From: Bacteroidota bacterium
GTDB taxonomy: Bacteria; Bacteroidota; Bacteroidia; Cytophagales; Cyclobacteriaceae
Direction of reading: 5' to 3'
DNA: 64,000 bases
NCBI GenBank assembly: GCA_018267285.1
Contig: JAFDYU010000003.1
Location: 62,001-126,000, forward strand
The notes beneath the pieces are model-generated. The model worked only from the letters and a program-made list of their open reading frames with translations, did not search any database and was not told the origin of the DNA. Positions 24,777 to 34,173 of the stretch are shown one piece after another (position 1 is the first letter of the stretch; every line of letters starts with the position of its first letter). The position numbers and the translations under genes are program-made.

Positions 24777-26819
24777 TTAATCGCTTTTCTTCATTGCTGT
24801 CCTCACCAAGATGGAAGCCATTGCAAAAAAACAAATGACTCCAAATAGTTGATACCCGTTTTCTCCAAGCATTTCTGAAATGCCGTGCTCAACACTTACT
24901 TTCTGTAACGTATCAAAATAAAAAACAGAAAGCACGGCTACCACTACACCCGAAATAGCACCTCCGGCAATCAGCCCGGTGGCAAACAAATTTCCGCGCC
25001 CTAAGTCATCTGTTTCTTTCTTTTCATTTTTGCTTTCTAACCGCCAATCAATAATGCCTTTTACTGCACCGCCAATAAAAATTGGTAACGTGGTGGCCAA
25101 AGGCAGGTAAAGACCAATGGCAAATGCAAGCGCCTTAATTCCGCAGAGTTCAAGGGTTAACGAAATAAAAAAGCCCACCATCACATATTGCCAGTCGAGA
25201 TTAAACGATAAAATTCCTTTGGTGAGAGTGGCCATCAACGTAGCTTGCGGAGCCGGGTATTTGATGCTGCCTATGGCGTGCTTGGCCATTGGATCAACAG
25301 CAAGCAAATCGGGAGTTGGTGTATCCAGTATTTGGATAATCAAACCGATTGCCAAAGAAGAAACCAGTGCTCCGATAAACAAAGCTATTTGCTGATGTCT
25401 TGGCGTAGCTCCTACTATAAAACCGGTCTTTAAATCTTGCGAAGTTCCTCCTGCATTCGCGGCCGCAATGCAAATAATTCCGCCTACAACAAGAGCCATA
25501 GGTTCATACATTTTTCCCGTCCAGCCCACGGCTGTAAAAATCAGGCACGTGCCCATCAGGGTTGCGATGGTCATTCCGCTGATGGGGCTGTTGCTCGTGC
25601 CAACCAAACCTACAATCCGGCTTGCTACGGTTACAAAGAAAAACCCGAAAATGATGATCAAGACACCGAGCAAAGTTTTTTGTATAAAGCTATCGCCCGG
25701 TATTTTGGGAAGTATCGCAATGATAACCACCAGCAACAAACTTCCAATAATCACAACTTTAAAAGAAAGGTCTCTTTCGGTTCGGGAAACACCTGCTTCA
25801 CCTTTTTCTTTGAGTGAGCCCAGGCTTTCGCGAAATGAATTGATGATTGTAGGGATGGTTTTCAGTAGCGTAATAAATCCACCTGCCGCAACGGCTCCTG
25901 CACCAATCTGACGTATGTACGCAAAGTAAAGTGCAACGGCCGGGTTGGAAAAACTTTTTGTTACCGGATCCCAACCGCCTTTGCCACCGGCAATGGTAAC
26001 GTCCTGAAGATAGCCCAGTGCTACCAACTGATGCGCTACATTTTCAAACGGAACGAGTGTTGCCAGCAAGGGAATGATTGCCCACCAGGCGAGCACCGAG
26101 CCGGCCACAAGCACACCTGAAATTCGCGGGCCGATGATGTAGCCAACGCCAAGATACTCAGGTGTAATTTCACCATTGATCGTTGCCGATGGCCAGAATT
26201 TATTTGCTTGCTTGGTAACGAACGCAGGAGTTTCGGCAATTACATGAAATACTTTTTGCAACATGGCATAAGCAAATGCCACACCCATACCCACAAAAGC
26301 AGTTTTGGCAAAGACACCACCTTTTTCACCGGCCTGCAATACCGAAGCACAGGCTGTTCCTTCCGGATAGGGCAATGAGTCGTGCTCGTTTACAATCAAA
26401 GATCTCCGAAGTGGAATCATCATCATCGTGCCCAACATACCTCCGAGAGCAGCTAATGAGAATATAGTAAAATAATTAAAAAATTCTGCACTGTTGATGT
26501 TTCCGTTTTCATCGGCCGACAAAAACAAAAAACCGGGAAGTGTAAAAGCTACACCGGCAGCGATGGATTCGCCCGCAGAGCCCGTGGTTTGGATAATGTT
26601 GTTTTCGAGAATGGTAGTCTTAAATAGTTTTCGGCCGAGCGTGATTGCAATTACGGCAATCGGTATAGAAGCAGTTACTGTAAGGCCTGCTTTAATGGCG
26701 AGGTAGGTGGTAGAGCAACCGAACACAATTCCAAAAAAACAACCCAGTAAAATTGATTTGATGGTTAGTTCGGCAATATTTTGGTCGGCAGAAATGTAAG
26801 GTTTAAAAGGATTAGGCAT
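24777..26819 (-). CDS. OPT-family oligopeptide transporter
   Basis: A 680-residue inner-membrane protein with about 16 hydrophobic segments, of the OPT superfamily (bacterial type). It begins with a short hydrophilic stretch (MPNPFKPYISADQN), then ELTIKSILLGCFFGIVFG and YLAIKAGLTVTASIPIAVIA, the family start. Later family stretches include SLPYPEGTACA and GGTSQDLKTGFIVGATPRHQQ. It imports small peptides or related compounds. A POT/MFS-type gene lies immediately upstream in the same direction. Confidence 0.93.
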   Translation of the reverse strand: MPNPFKPYISADQNIAELTIKSILLGCFFGIVFGCSTTYLAIKAGLTVTASIPIAVIAITLGRKLFKTTILENNIIQTTGSAGESIAAGVAFTLPGFLFLSADENGNINSAEFFNYFTIFSLAALGGMLGTMMMIPLRRSLIVNEHDSLPYPEGTACASVLQAGEKGGVFAKTAFVGMGVAFAYAMLQKVFHVIAETPAFVTKQANKFWPSATINGEITPEYLGVGYIIGPRISGVLVAGSVLAWWAIIPLLATLVPFENVAHQLVALGYLQDVTIAGGKGGWDPVTKSFSNPAVALYFAYIRQIGAGAVAAGGFITLLKTIPTIINSFRESLGSLKEKGEAGVSRTERDLSFKVVIIGSLLLVVIIAILPKIPGDSFIQKTLLGVLIIIFGFFFVTVASRIVGLVGTSNSPISGMTIATLMGTCLIFTAVGWTGKMYEPMALVVGGIICIAAANAGGTSQDLKTGFIVGATPRHQQIALFIGALVSSLAIGLIIQILDTPTPDLLAVDPMAKHAIGSIKYPAPQATLMATLTKGILSFNLDWQYVMVGFFISLTLELCGIKALAFAIGLYLPLATTLPIFIGGAVKGIIDWRLESKNEKKETDDLGRGNLFATGLIAGGAISGVVVAVLSVFYFDTLQKVSVEHGISEMLGENGYQLFGVICFFAMASILVRTAMKKSD

Positions 26820-26902
26820 AGGTTAGGTTTAAAGGTTTTGAGTTCACAACTATTTCAGCTCGCCTCCATATTTATTCAAGTAATCATCGAAAAGTATTCA
26901 TG

Positions 26903-28153
26903 TTATGTTCCTTTATTCGCGTATACAATATTATGAATTATCACCAATAGTGTTCCTACAATACCTAACGATGCCAGTATATACCACATTGTCGATGGGT
27001 TTGTGGCCATGAACGTTAACCGAAGCCAGTCGGCAAGGTAGCCCGCAGTGAATGAACCTATCGCAACCGGCAAAAAAGCAAAACCCATAAATGTACCCAC
27101 TTGGTGTTTTGGTGCAAATGAGCTAACGTAATCATAAAAACGTGGTGTTTGTGTGGCGTCTGCCAAGCCAAATAGAATTGCGCCCACAACTACAAATGTT
27201 GCCGTACCGAAGACACCCACAATAAACCAGGCTACACTTGCTAAAACAAAACCAATGACCATCGGGTAAATGGGCTTCCAGTTTTTTAGCAATACGCCCA
27301 TGGGCACGGTCATAATGATAACGGCCATGGCATCGAGTGATTCGAGTATTTCAAAATTTTCGTATCTCAAAACTTCGGTAGCATAAAATGGAAGCAAGTA
27401 AAAAATCTGCCAGAACATCAACCAAAAAACAGAAAAGATGATAAGGAAGCTGATGAACTTAAAATTTTTGAACACCAGCACCATATCTTGAAAAACTTTT
27501 CCAAACGTTCGCTTCTCTTCATCGCTGTTATCGAGTTCTTGGTAGAATAAAAAAGTGCCCACAAACAGAAGAGCCGAGGTAATTGCAGACATAATCAGCA
27601 CATATTCTATTCCTAAATCTTTTCTAATGGTTAATGCAACAATTGGGCCTAGAGCACCTCCGAGGTTAACCAGTGTATAATAAATTGAAAAGCCAAGTGG
27701 TTTTGCTTCGGGTGTAGATGTTTTAGCAACTGTTCCAACAATGCACGGTTTGATCAGCGAACCTCCAACGGCCGTGAGTACAATAACGGTGATAATGTAA
27801 TTTCTCACACCTACAATGTCTGTTATCGCAGAGCCCCACTCCAAACCGGCAACACCAATGCTGAAATAGCCGATCGAAAAAAATGCAAAGCAAGTCAGCA
27901 GTGTTTTTCTAAAACCGTATCGGTCAACAAAAACACCGGCAACAATGGGCAGAGAGTAAACTAAGGTTGAAAACCAACCCGTAATGGTTCCGGCCTCATC
28001 GCGTAGCCCTACTTTATTGGCAAGGTAAAAGGCCAGCACGGCTTTAGATCCGTAAAAAGCAAGACGTTCAAAAAGTTCGAGTGAATTGGCAATCCAAAAA
28101 GTTGAGGTGAACCCGGTGCGAACCACCGCGATACGGTCAGCAAGAAAACTCAT
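26903..28153 (-). CDS. MFS transporter related to POT peptide transporters
   Basis: A 416-residue major-facilitator protein with about 12 helices. The N-terminal helix carries the proton-coupled peptide transporter motif E-x-x-E-R in SLELFERLAFYGSKAVL, and VDRYGFRKT follows as in POT loop 2-3. It is shorter than typical POT proteins. It is located 83 bases upstream of the OPT gene on the same strand, so the two peptide-type carriers may be co-expressed. The substrate is not certain. Confidence 0.83.
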   Translation of the reverse strand: MSFLADRIAVVRTGFTSTFWIANSLELFERLAFYGSKAVLAFYLANKVGLRDEAGTITGWFSTLVYSLPIVAGVFVDRYGFRKTLLTCFAFFSIGYFSIGVAGLEWGSAITDIVGVRNYIITVIVLTAVGGSLIKPCIVGTVAKTSTPEAKPLGFSIYYTLVNLGGALGPIVALTIRKDLGIEYVLIMSAITSALLFVGTFLFYQELDNSDEEKRTFGKVFQDMVLVFKNFKFISFLIIFSVFWLMFWQIFYLLPFYATEVLRYENFEILESLDAMAVIIMTVPMGVLLKNWKPIYPMVIGFVLASVAWFIVGVFGTATFVVVGAILFGLADATQTPRFYDYVSSFAPKHQVGTFMGFAFLPVAIGSFTAGYLADWLRLTFMATNPSTMWYILASLGIVGTLLVIIHNIVYANKGT

Positions 28154-28241
28154 GCAGGTCTGTGGTTAAGGTTGCTCGCAAAATAACAGTATTAATTAAC
28201 TTAGGCAATGCAGGTATTGACGGTAATAACTATTTTTACAG

Positions 28242-28490
28242 ATGAGTTTTCCTGATTTTGTAGGTGCTACGGGCGTTGCCATTCTATTAATTGCATACTT
28301 TCTTAATCTTACAAAAAAGATTTCTGCCGAAAGTATAGCCTACACAATTATGAATCTGATTGGAGCAGGGCTGGCATGCCTTGCTTCAATTCTGATAAAC
28401 TACTTTCCTTTCATAATTTTAGAAGCTGCCTGGACATTGGTTTCGCTTTTCAGCTTGGTGCGGTTACTTTCGCGTAAGAAAATCATATAA
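28242..28490 (+). CDS. CBU_0592-family small membrane protein
   Basis: An 82-residue protein with three hydrophobic helices (about 5-20, 33-52 and 54-75). The pattern GATGVAILLIAYFLNL, then YTIMNLIGAGLACLAS and ILEAAWTLVSLFSLVRL, matches the CBU_0592 family of tiny membrane proteins, whose function is unknown. It precedes the phosphate transporter in the same direction. Confidence 0.8.
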   Translation: MSFPDFVGATGVAILLIAYFLNLTKKISAESIAYTIMNLIGAGLACLASILINYFPFIILEAAWTLVSLFSLVRLLSRKKII

Positions 28491-28555
28491 CCTTTCACTT
28501 TTTTAAAGATAAAAAAAAGTAACATTGGGGTAATATTGGTCATGGTGATTGAAGT

Positions 28556-28563
28556 TACCTTTG
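28556..28563 (+). promoter_or_regulatory. -7 element of the PiT gene
   Basis: TACCTTTG matches TAnnTTTG. An ATTG at 28535-28538, 17 bases upstream, may serve as a weak -33 element. Transcription from here would begin after the alternative TTG start at 28549, which supports the ATG at 28579. Confidence 0.5.
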
Positions 28564-28578
28564 CCTAACCTATTTTTT

Positions 28579-29991
28579 ATGTTCGATCTTGATTTAAGTT
28601 ACTCAGCGCTCCTACTCCTCTGTCTTTTTGCTGCGTGTGCATTCGAATTTGTAAATGGGTTTCACGACACGGCTAATGCGGTGGCCACTGTTATATATAC
28701 CAATACTCTTAAACCCTGGGCGGCCGTAATGTGGTCGGGCCTATGGAATTTTCTGGGCGTTTTAACGGGTGGTATAGCCGTAGCTATGGGCATTGTTAAT
28801 TTGTTGCCCGTAGAAACACTCGTTGACCAAAACATTGGCCATAGTTTAGCCATGATTATGGCACTGCTCGGCACCGCCATTTTTTGGAATTTGCTCACGT
28901 GGTATTTGGGCATACCCTGCTCAAGCTCGCATACATTAATAGGTTCCATCCTTGGCGTTGGTTTAGCCTATTCGGTTCTGCCCGAGGCTGTTGGCGATGC
29001 CGTGAATTGGAGTAAGGCACAAGAAATCGGGTTGTCGTTATTGATCTCTCCTCTTTTTGGGTTCTCCGTCACCATTATCTTAATGTACTTCATTCGGTCG
29101 ATCACCCGAAAAACACCCATGGAAGACACCCTATTCAAAGAGCCTAAGAAGAATCAGCCCCCTCCAATCTGGGTGCGGGGAATTCTGTTCTTTACGTGTA
29201 CGTTAGTAAGTTTCTTTCATGGGCAAAACGATGGGCAAAAAGGTGTTGGGCTCGTTATGTTAATTTTGATTGGGATTGTTCCGGCCTATTTTGCATTGGA
29301 TACTCACTTCGACCCAATCGGCTTGCCCTCCTCCCTTAAAAAAATTGAGCAAGTGATTGTTAGTATTGACTCCTCCACGTTATCTCAACTTGATAAAAAG
29401 AAGTTGACCGAAACCATAGCCATGAATGCAAAATTACAGACGGTTTTTGCAGCCATCACTTCCGTGGAAGATATCCCCAAAGAAAAAAAATTTGAAGTGC
29501 GAAAACACGTGATGTTGATGGACCGAAACATCAACTCATTGATCAAAAAAGAAGAAATCCGGTTAAGCATAAATGAAAAAGGAATCATTAAAAAAGAACT
29601 GAAAAAGGTTCGCAAAATTGCCGACTACTCGCCTCGCTGGGTTATCGTTATGATCTCCCTTTCGCTGGGGCTGGGTACTATGATCGGCTGGAAACGTATC
29701 GTTAAAACGATTGGTGAAAAAATAGGGAAAGAGCATCTCACCTACGCACAAGGTGCCAGTGCAGAATTGGTAGCCTCCATGACGATTGGTTTGTCATCGC
29801 AATTTGGATGGCCTGTAAGCACCACGCATGTATTGTCTTCCGGCATTGCCGGCAGCATGGTGGCGAGCAAGGGTGTAAAAAATCTACAGCCGGACACCAT
29901 ACGAAATATTTTAATTGCCTGGTTTCTCACACTGCCGGTAGTGATGATCATGGGCGGGTCGTTGTTTTTACTCTTCCGTGCAATTTTTTAA
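28579..29991 (+). CDS. Inorganic phosphate transporter, PiT family
   Basis: A 470-residue low-affinity phosphate transporter. The two inverted PiT signatures are visible: GFHDTANAVATVIYTN near the N-terminus and GASAELVASMTIGLSSQFGWPVSTTHVLSS near the C-terminus, with SCSSSHTLIGS-type sequence in the first half (PCSSSHTLIGS). About 10 membrane segments flank a large cytosolic loop (residues 240-355, highly charged). I chose the ATG at 28579 over a TTG 30 bases upstream because a -7 promoter element lies between them. No PhoU-like gene adjoins. Confidence 0.94.
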   Translation: MFDLDLSYSALLLLCLFAACAFEFVNGFHDTANAVATVIYTNTLKPWAAVMWSGLWNFLGVLTGGIAVAMGIVNLLPVETLVDQNIGHSLAMIMALLGTAIFWNLLTWYLGIPCSSSHTLIGSILGVGLAYSVLPEAVGDAVNWSKAQEIGLSLLISPLFGFSVTIILMYFIRSITRKTPMEDTLFKEPKKNQPPPIWVRGILFFTCTLVSFFHGQNDGQKGVGLVMLILIGIVPAYFALDTHFDPIGLPSSLKKIEQVIVSIDSSTLSQLDKKKLTETIAMNAKLQTVFAAITSVEDIPKEKKFEVRKHVMLMDRNINSLIKKEEIRLSINEKGIIKKELKKVRKIADYSPRWVIVMISLSLGLGTMIGWKRIVKTIGEKIGKEHLTYAQGASAELVASMTIGLSSQFGWPVSTTHVLSSGIAGSMVASKGVKNLQPDTIRNILIAWFLTLPVVMIMGGSLFLLFRAIF

Positions 29992-29993
29992 TT

Positions 29994-30416
29994 TTATTTA
30001 GAGATGAGCACGAGCAATCCTGAAATTATCAGTGCAACCGCCAAAGCAATTCTCCATGTAAACGGTTCTTTCAACAACCAAAACGAAAGAAAAAGAGTAA
30101 CAACAATACTGGTTTTATCTATTACGGCCACAACCGATACGTTGCCCTCCTTTATGGCGCGATAATAAAATATCCACGAAAGCGCAGTGGTGATAGCCGA
30201 AACGGCAAGGAACAAAACATCTTTTACCGTAAGTTGATCAAAATCTTTTATGTATCCGAAAGAAACAGCATTAAGCCATACCAGCAAAAAGACAAAAGAA
30301 GTACGCACTGCTACGGCCGTATCTCCGCTCACATGATTCAAGCCAAACTTGGCCACAACAGCCGTAAGCCCCGCAAAGAGCATAGAAAGAACAGCGTATA
30401 AAACCCAAGCAGGCAT
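29994..30416 (-). CDS. Half-size EamA-family transporter
   Basis: A 140-residue protein with about five transmembrane helices forming a single EamA domain (VLYAVLSMLFAGLTAVVAKFGL at the start, LKEPFTWRIALAVALIISGLLVL at the end). Such single-domain members act as dimers. The substrate is unknown. Its stop lies 2 bases from the PiT stop (convergent). On the minus strand it follows a terminator-bearing gap after hsp20. Confidence 0.88.
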   Translation of the reverse strand: MPAWVLYAVLSMLFAGLTAVVAKFGLNHVSGDTAVAVRTSFVFLLVWLNAVSFGYIKDFDQLTVKDVLFLAVSAITTALSWIFYYRAIKEGNVSVVAVIDKTSIVVTLFLSFWLLKEPFTWRIALAVALIISGLLVLISK

Positions 30417-30448
30417 AAGGTATATAATGTAATTATTTCATGAGAAAC

Positions 30449-30480
30449 AAAAAAGCGCCCGCTCTTTCGAGACGGGCGCT
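30449..30480 (-). terminator. Rho-independent terminator after hsp20
   Basis: Arms AGCGCCCG (30454-30461) and CGGGCGCT (30473-30480) form an 8-base GC-rich stem. It extends by three further pairs around a four-base loop, with one bulged base. Read on the minus strand it is followed by a run of six T, so it ends the hsp20 transcript before the eamA gene. Confidence 0.88.
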
Positions 30481-30510
30481 CAACACACAAACCCCTCAAC
30501 CTCTAATTTC

Positions 30511-30939
30511 TTAGCTAACCTGAATCGTTTGCTTTAAGATTTTCTTTTCGTCTTTCGGGATCACCAGCTCAAGAATGCCGTTGTTGTATTTTGCATTGAT
30601 CTTGCTGCCGTCAACTTGATCGGGCAACGCGAACGAACGGCTGAATGAACCGTACTGCGTTTCGATCGAGTGAAAATTTTTCTCTTTCTTTTCGCTGGTG
30701 AATTTGCGCTCGCCACTCACCGTAAGGAAATTGTCGTTCACTTCGATCTTGAAATCTTCTTTGTTAAGACCGGGTACGGCCAACTGAACTTCGTACGAAG
30801 TTTCATTTTCAATAACATCTACTCGAGGTGTAAACACGCTACCACCGTTTCGAGTAACTGTTTCATTAAAGAAACGATCTACCAAATTGCTGAATGCAGA
30901 AGGCACAAAATCGTTTGGGTTATAACGGATGATGTTCAT
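30511..30939 (-). CDS. Hsp20/alpha-crystallin small heat shock protein
   Basis: A 142-residue cytosolic holdase chaperone. The alpha-crystallin domain spans about 38-135 with family features: VDVIENETSYEVQLAVPGLNK, FLTVSGERK, RSFALPDQVDGSKINAKYNNGILEL and the terminal IPK-type motif. A short C-terminal extension ends in TIQVS. It is monocistronic with its own terminator. No clear heat-shock operator was recognised upstream. Confidence 0.96.
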   Translation of the reverse strand: MNIIRYNPNDFVPSAFSNLVDRFFNETVTRNGGSVFTPRVDVIENETSYEVQLAVPGLNKEDFKIEVNDNFLTVSGERKFTSEKKEKNFHSIETQYGSFSRSFALPDQVDGSKINAKYNNGILELVIPKDEKKILKQTIQVS

Positions 30940-31074
30940 AGTTTTTTAATTTTTTGGTTAAACATGTTTTTCAAATCCATGCTTACCCTACCCGTGAAAT
31001 CTGTACCAAATGAATTATTAAGACAGATTGACTTATATCGTTGCGCTATTTGTATATAAATAAGCCATTATGTC

Positions 31075-32799
31075 TTAAATTCGTGCCTGATAGGTATAAA
31101 GTTCAAAGTACCTTCCTTTCTTTTCAATTAAATCCTGATGCCTGCCACGTTCTACAATTTGCCCACTTTCAACAACAAGAATTTGGTCGGCCTGGCGAAT
31201 AGTGCTAAGCCGGTGGGCAATAACAAACGTGGTTCGTCCGTGCATCAGGCTTTTCAAGCTCTCCTGAATAAAGCTTTCGCTTTCGGTGTCGAGATTGGAA
31301 GTAGCTTCATCAAGAATAAGAACTCTTGGGTTAGCTAAAATGGCTCGTGCTATGGCAATGCGTTGCCGCTGCCCACCCGATAACTTCACGCCTCTTTCAC
31401 CAATAACCGTATCGAGGCCATTTTCAAAACGGTCAGTAAATTCATCGACATACGCTGCTTTCACAGCACGCAACAATTCTTCATTGGTTGAAGACGGCCT
31501 CGGGAATAAAATATTTTCTCGGATTGTTCCCTCAAACAAAAAATCATCTTGAAGTACTACGCCCAACTGACTGCGATAACTGTTGAGTGAGATTTTAGTC
31601 ATATCTACTCCATCTACGGTAATTGTTCCACTGGCCGGGTTCAAAAATGAAGCGGCCAAACCTGCGATAGTGGTCTTGCCGGACCCAGAAGTTCCAACCA
31701 AAGCCGTAACTGTGCCTGCGTGTGCCGTGAAGCTCACATCGTTGAGCACATTTTTTCCTTCTTCGTAGGCAAACGAAACATTGTTGTACACAAGTTCACC
31801 GTTGATCGTCCCAATATTTATAGTGCGTACGGTACTGTCATCTTCAACCGGCATATTCATCAATTCTTCAGTGCGATCGAGCCCGGCAAACGCTTCCGTA
31901 AGTTGACTGCCGATATTGCTCATCTGCACGATGGGGGCAATCATAAACACCATGAACATCGTGAACTGTAGAAAATCGCCTGCGCTCAGATTAAAATGTC
32001 CGCTCAAGCCCATAATGCCCACACTCGCCAGCCCTACTAAAAATGTTCCTGAGCTTGTAACAAGGCTGGTGGAAGTCAAACTCTTCTTTACGTTCTGAAA
32101 AAGTTTTTCAACGCCTTCTTCAAAAACTTTTATTTCCTGAGGCTCGGCATTAAAACCTTTTATTACCCGTACACCATTTAAGGTTTCGGTTAGTCGCCCT
32201 GTAACTTCGGCCGTTATTTTACCCCGCTCTCGAAAAACCGGACGTATCACTGAAAATGCTTTCATCGTAATCACCCCGAAGATGGACATGGGCAAAAGCA
32301 CAAATAAGGTCATCAGTGGGTTGATGTTGATCAAAAAACCAATGGAAATCACCGCGGTAAGTATCCCGCCAATAAGCTGCACCAACCCGGTACCCACCAG
32401 ATTGCGTACGCCTTCTACATCGTTCATCACCCGCGACACCAAAGCCCCCGACTTTTGATTATCGAAAAAACGGATAGGCAAACGGAGCAAATGTTTCTGC
32501 ACCCGCGACCGCAACACGGAGATGAGATGTTGAGCTTCCACGCTCAAAAGTTTGGTAAGCAAAAAAGAGGTAACCGCCTGAACTAAGATTGCTGCCGCCA
32601 AAAAAGTAAGCAACATCGGGAGTTTATCCAATTCCTTTTTAACCAGAATATCGTCAAGAAAAGGTTTGGTAGCCCAGGGTGGCACCAGGCCTGCTGCCCG
32701 GCTAATAAAAATGAGAATAAGCCCAATAAAAAGTAGTTTTTTACGAGGCCAGATAATAGTCTTGAAAACCTGACCGATAGTAACCTTAGATTTTGCCAT
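31075..32799 (-). CDS. ABC exporter, fused permease and ATPase (MsbA-like)
   Basis: A 574-residue half-transporter. The N-terminal type IV exporter membrane domain has six helices (about 20-310), followed by the nucleotide-binding domain with Walker A GTSGSGKTT, signature LSGGQRQR, Walker B VLILDEATSNLD and switch histidine AHRLS. It is expected to work as a homodimer exporting lipids, peptides or drugs; the substrate is not visible. It stands alone, divergent from a small exported protein gene. Confidence 0.94.
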   Translation of the reverse strand: MAKSKVTIGQVFKTIIWPRKKLLFIGLILIFISRAAGLVPPWATKPFLDDILVKKELDKLPMLLTFLAAAILVQAVTSFLLTKLLSVEAQHLISVLRSRVQKHLLRLPIRFFDNQKSGALVSRVMNDVEGVRNLVGTGLVQLIGGILTAVISIGFLININPLMTLFVLLPMSIFGVITMKAFSVIRPVFRERGKITAEVTGRLTETLNGVRVIKGFNAEPQEIKVFEEGVEKLFQNVKKSLTSTSLVTSSGTFLVGLASVGIMGLSGHFNLSAGDFLQFTMFMVFMIAPIVQMSNIGSQLTEAFAGLDRTEELMNMPVEDDSTVRTINIGTINGELVYNNVSFAYEEGKNVLNDVSFTAHAGTVTALVGTSGSGKTTIAGLAASFLNPASGTITVDGVDMTKISLNSYRSQLGVVLQDDFLFEGTIRENILFPRPSSTNEELLRAVKAAYVDEFTDRFENGLDTVIGERGVKLSGGQRQRIAIARAILANPRVLILDEATSNLDTESESFIQESLKSLMHGRTTFVIAHRLSTIRQADQILVVESGQIVERGRHQDLIEKKGRYFELYTYQARI

Positions 32800-32960
32800 G
32801 AAGAAGTGTATTAACTTTAAGTCGGCAAGGTTGGAGTTTTATTTTAAATCTGGATAAAAGAATTTATTTTTATAGTATTCCACAGTTACTAAAAAATTAT
32901 TTCCATTTACGATTGGCTCTCAAAAAAATAGAAAAAAAGCACAGTTTAAAATCAACCGCA

Positions 32961-33272
32961 ATGAAAATCAAAAAAATTACTCAATTAACCCTGGCTTTGG
33001 TTATCATCAGTTTTGCTATTAATTACACCAAACTAAAAGCCAACTCTAATATTCAGCAACCTACTGACAGCGTAGCTTATTGGAAGAAAAAAGCACAAGA
33101 AAACCTGCTGCGCGCTACACAAAAAGAACAAGAACTAACTCATCAAAAGATGGCTACGGAGCAGATGATGCAACGTGCGCAGCAAGCCGAAAAATCTTCG
33201 GAGGAATCAAGAAGGATGGTTGAGGGGTTGCGGCAGCAGCTAGAACAATGCAGACAACAACAAAAAAAGTAA
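32961..33272 (+). CDS. Small exported coiled-coil protein
   Basis: A 103-residue protein from the ATG at 32961; an upstream TTG would add 16 Lys-rich residues. Residues 1-28 are a basic segment plus hydrophobic stretch (ITQLTLALVIISFAINY), a signal peptide or anchor. Residues 42-103 are a continuous charged, Gln-rich coiled coil (EQELTHQKMATEQMMQRAQQ... RQQLEQCRQQQ). No family is recognised. It would lie in the periplasm. It converges on the thioesterase gene. Confidence 0.7.
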   Translation: MKIKKITQLTLALVIISFAINYTKLKANSNIQQPTDSVAYWKKKAQENLLRATQKEQELTHQKMATEQMMQRAQQAEKSSEESRRMVEGLRQQLEQCRQQQKK

Positions 33273-33280
33273 TTTTAGAG

Positions 33281-33673
33281 TTAATACTCCTTGCGAAAAA
33301 GTTTACTGAGTTTTTCCTTTTTCAACATTTTCTGTCCGGTCTTACCCGTGGCAATCATTCTATCGCCAACCTGCGCTTCAATCGTGCAGATCAATTCATT
33401 CTTATCTATCCGTTCAACCGTTGCGGTGAATAAAATTTCTTCGCCCACAAATGCCGGGCTATGATGAGTGATCGAAAGCATTGTGCCTACCCCTTCTTCA
33501 TCTTCTTCTTTCATTTCCAAAAAAAATAACCGGGAAGACCACTCAAAATCGCGGGCAAGTGCAAAGGTAGAGCAGACCGAATGCAAGAGCTCACCATTGA
33601 AAATAGCACAATCGTTTTCGTGCACTATTCTGCTAAATGATTTCCGGTCTCCCGGCTTGAAAATATTTTTCAT
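33281..33673 (-). CDS. Hotdog-fold thioesterase, FlK-like
   Basis: A 130-residue protein from the ATG at 33673; the upstream TTG at 33703 lies only one base after the mscL stop and is less likely. It resembles the fluoroacetyl-CoA thioesterase (FlK) type hotdog family: GVGTMLSITHHSPAFVGEEI with the histidine of the active site, then TATVERIDKNELICTIEAQVGD and IATGKTGQKML. It would hydrolyse a small acyl-CoA; the substrate is unknown and fluoroacetate is unlikely. It follows mscL in the same direction. Confidence 0.78.
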   Translation of the reverse strand: MKNIFKPGDRKSFSRIVHENDCAIFNGELLHSVCSTFALARDFEWSSRLFFLEMKEEDEEGVGTMLSITHHSPAFVGEEILFTATVERIDKNELICTIEAQVGDRMIATGKTGQKMLKKEKLSKLFRKEY

Positions 33674-33704
33674 GGATACGGACGTTGCATTTAGCAATGC
33701 CAAG

Positions 33705-34079
33705 TTACTTCTTCAATAAATCCCTGATTTCCGTTAAGAGTTGAATATCGGCAGGCGGAGGCGCAGGCGCAGCGGGTGCCTCGGTTTCTTTTTTCTGTGC
33801 CGCATTAATCCCTTTGATAATCATAAACAGCACAAATGCCACAATGATAAAATTGAGTACCGAAGACAAAAACACACCATATTTTACCGTACCTAATATC
33901 GTGAGATCGTTTAGGTGCGAAAGATTGGCAGCCTCGAGTGCGGGTTTTAAAATTAGAGGGGTAATCACGTCATCGATGAGAGAACCTACAATTTTATTGA
34001 AAGCAGCACCGATCACCACACCCACCGCCAGATCAATTACATTGCCACGCATGGCAAAAGCTTTGAATTCTTTAAACAT
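33705..34079 (-). CDS. mscL: Large-conductance mechanosensitive channel MscL
   Basis: A 124-residue inner-membrane channel protein that opens on hypo-osmotic shock. The N-terminal helix and pore segment are canonical (MFKEFKAFAMRGNVIDLAVGVVIG... GSLIDDVITPLI). The second transmembrane helix is FLSSVLNFIIVAFVLFMIIKG, followed by a Pro/Ala-rich linker and the cytoplasmic helix LLTEIRDLLKK. Length is normal. Confidence 0.97.
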   Translation of the reverse strand: MFKEFKAFAMRGNVIDLAVGVVIGAAFNKIVGSLIDDVITPLILKPALEAANLSHLNDLTILGTVKYGVFLSSVLNFIIVAFVLFMIIKGINAAQKKETEAPAAPAPPPADIQLLTEIRDLLKK

Positions 34080-34173
34080 AAATTATGGTTTGGTTAGATT
34101 TTGGTTTTAATAACACAAATTAAAAATAATGAAATCGGGTTTCATTATTTCATAACCGTTAAAAATCTTTTAG

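Noticed and set aside
30940-31074. Possible CIRCE or other heat-shock operator upstream of hsp20
   Set aside because: No CIRCE-type inverted repeat or clear alternative sigma site is visible in the 135-base gap.
33281-33673. Fluoroacetate resistance by the FlK-like protein
   Set aside because: Only the fold is shared; FlK-like annotation covers many acyl-CoA thioesterases and nothing nearby concerns organofluorine.
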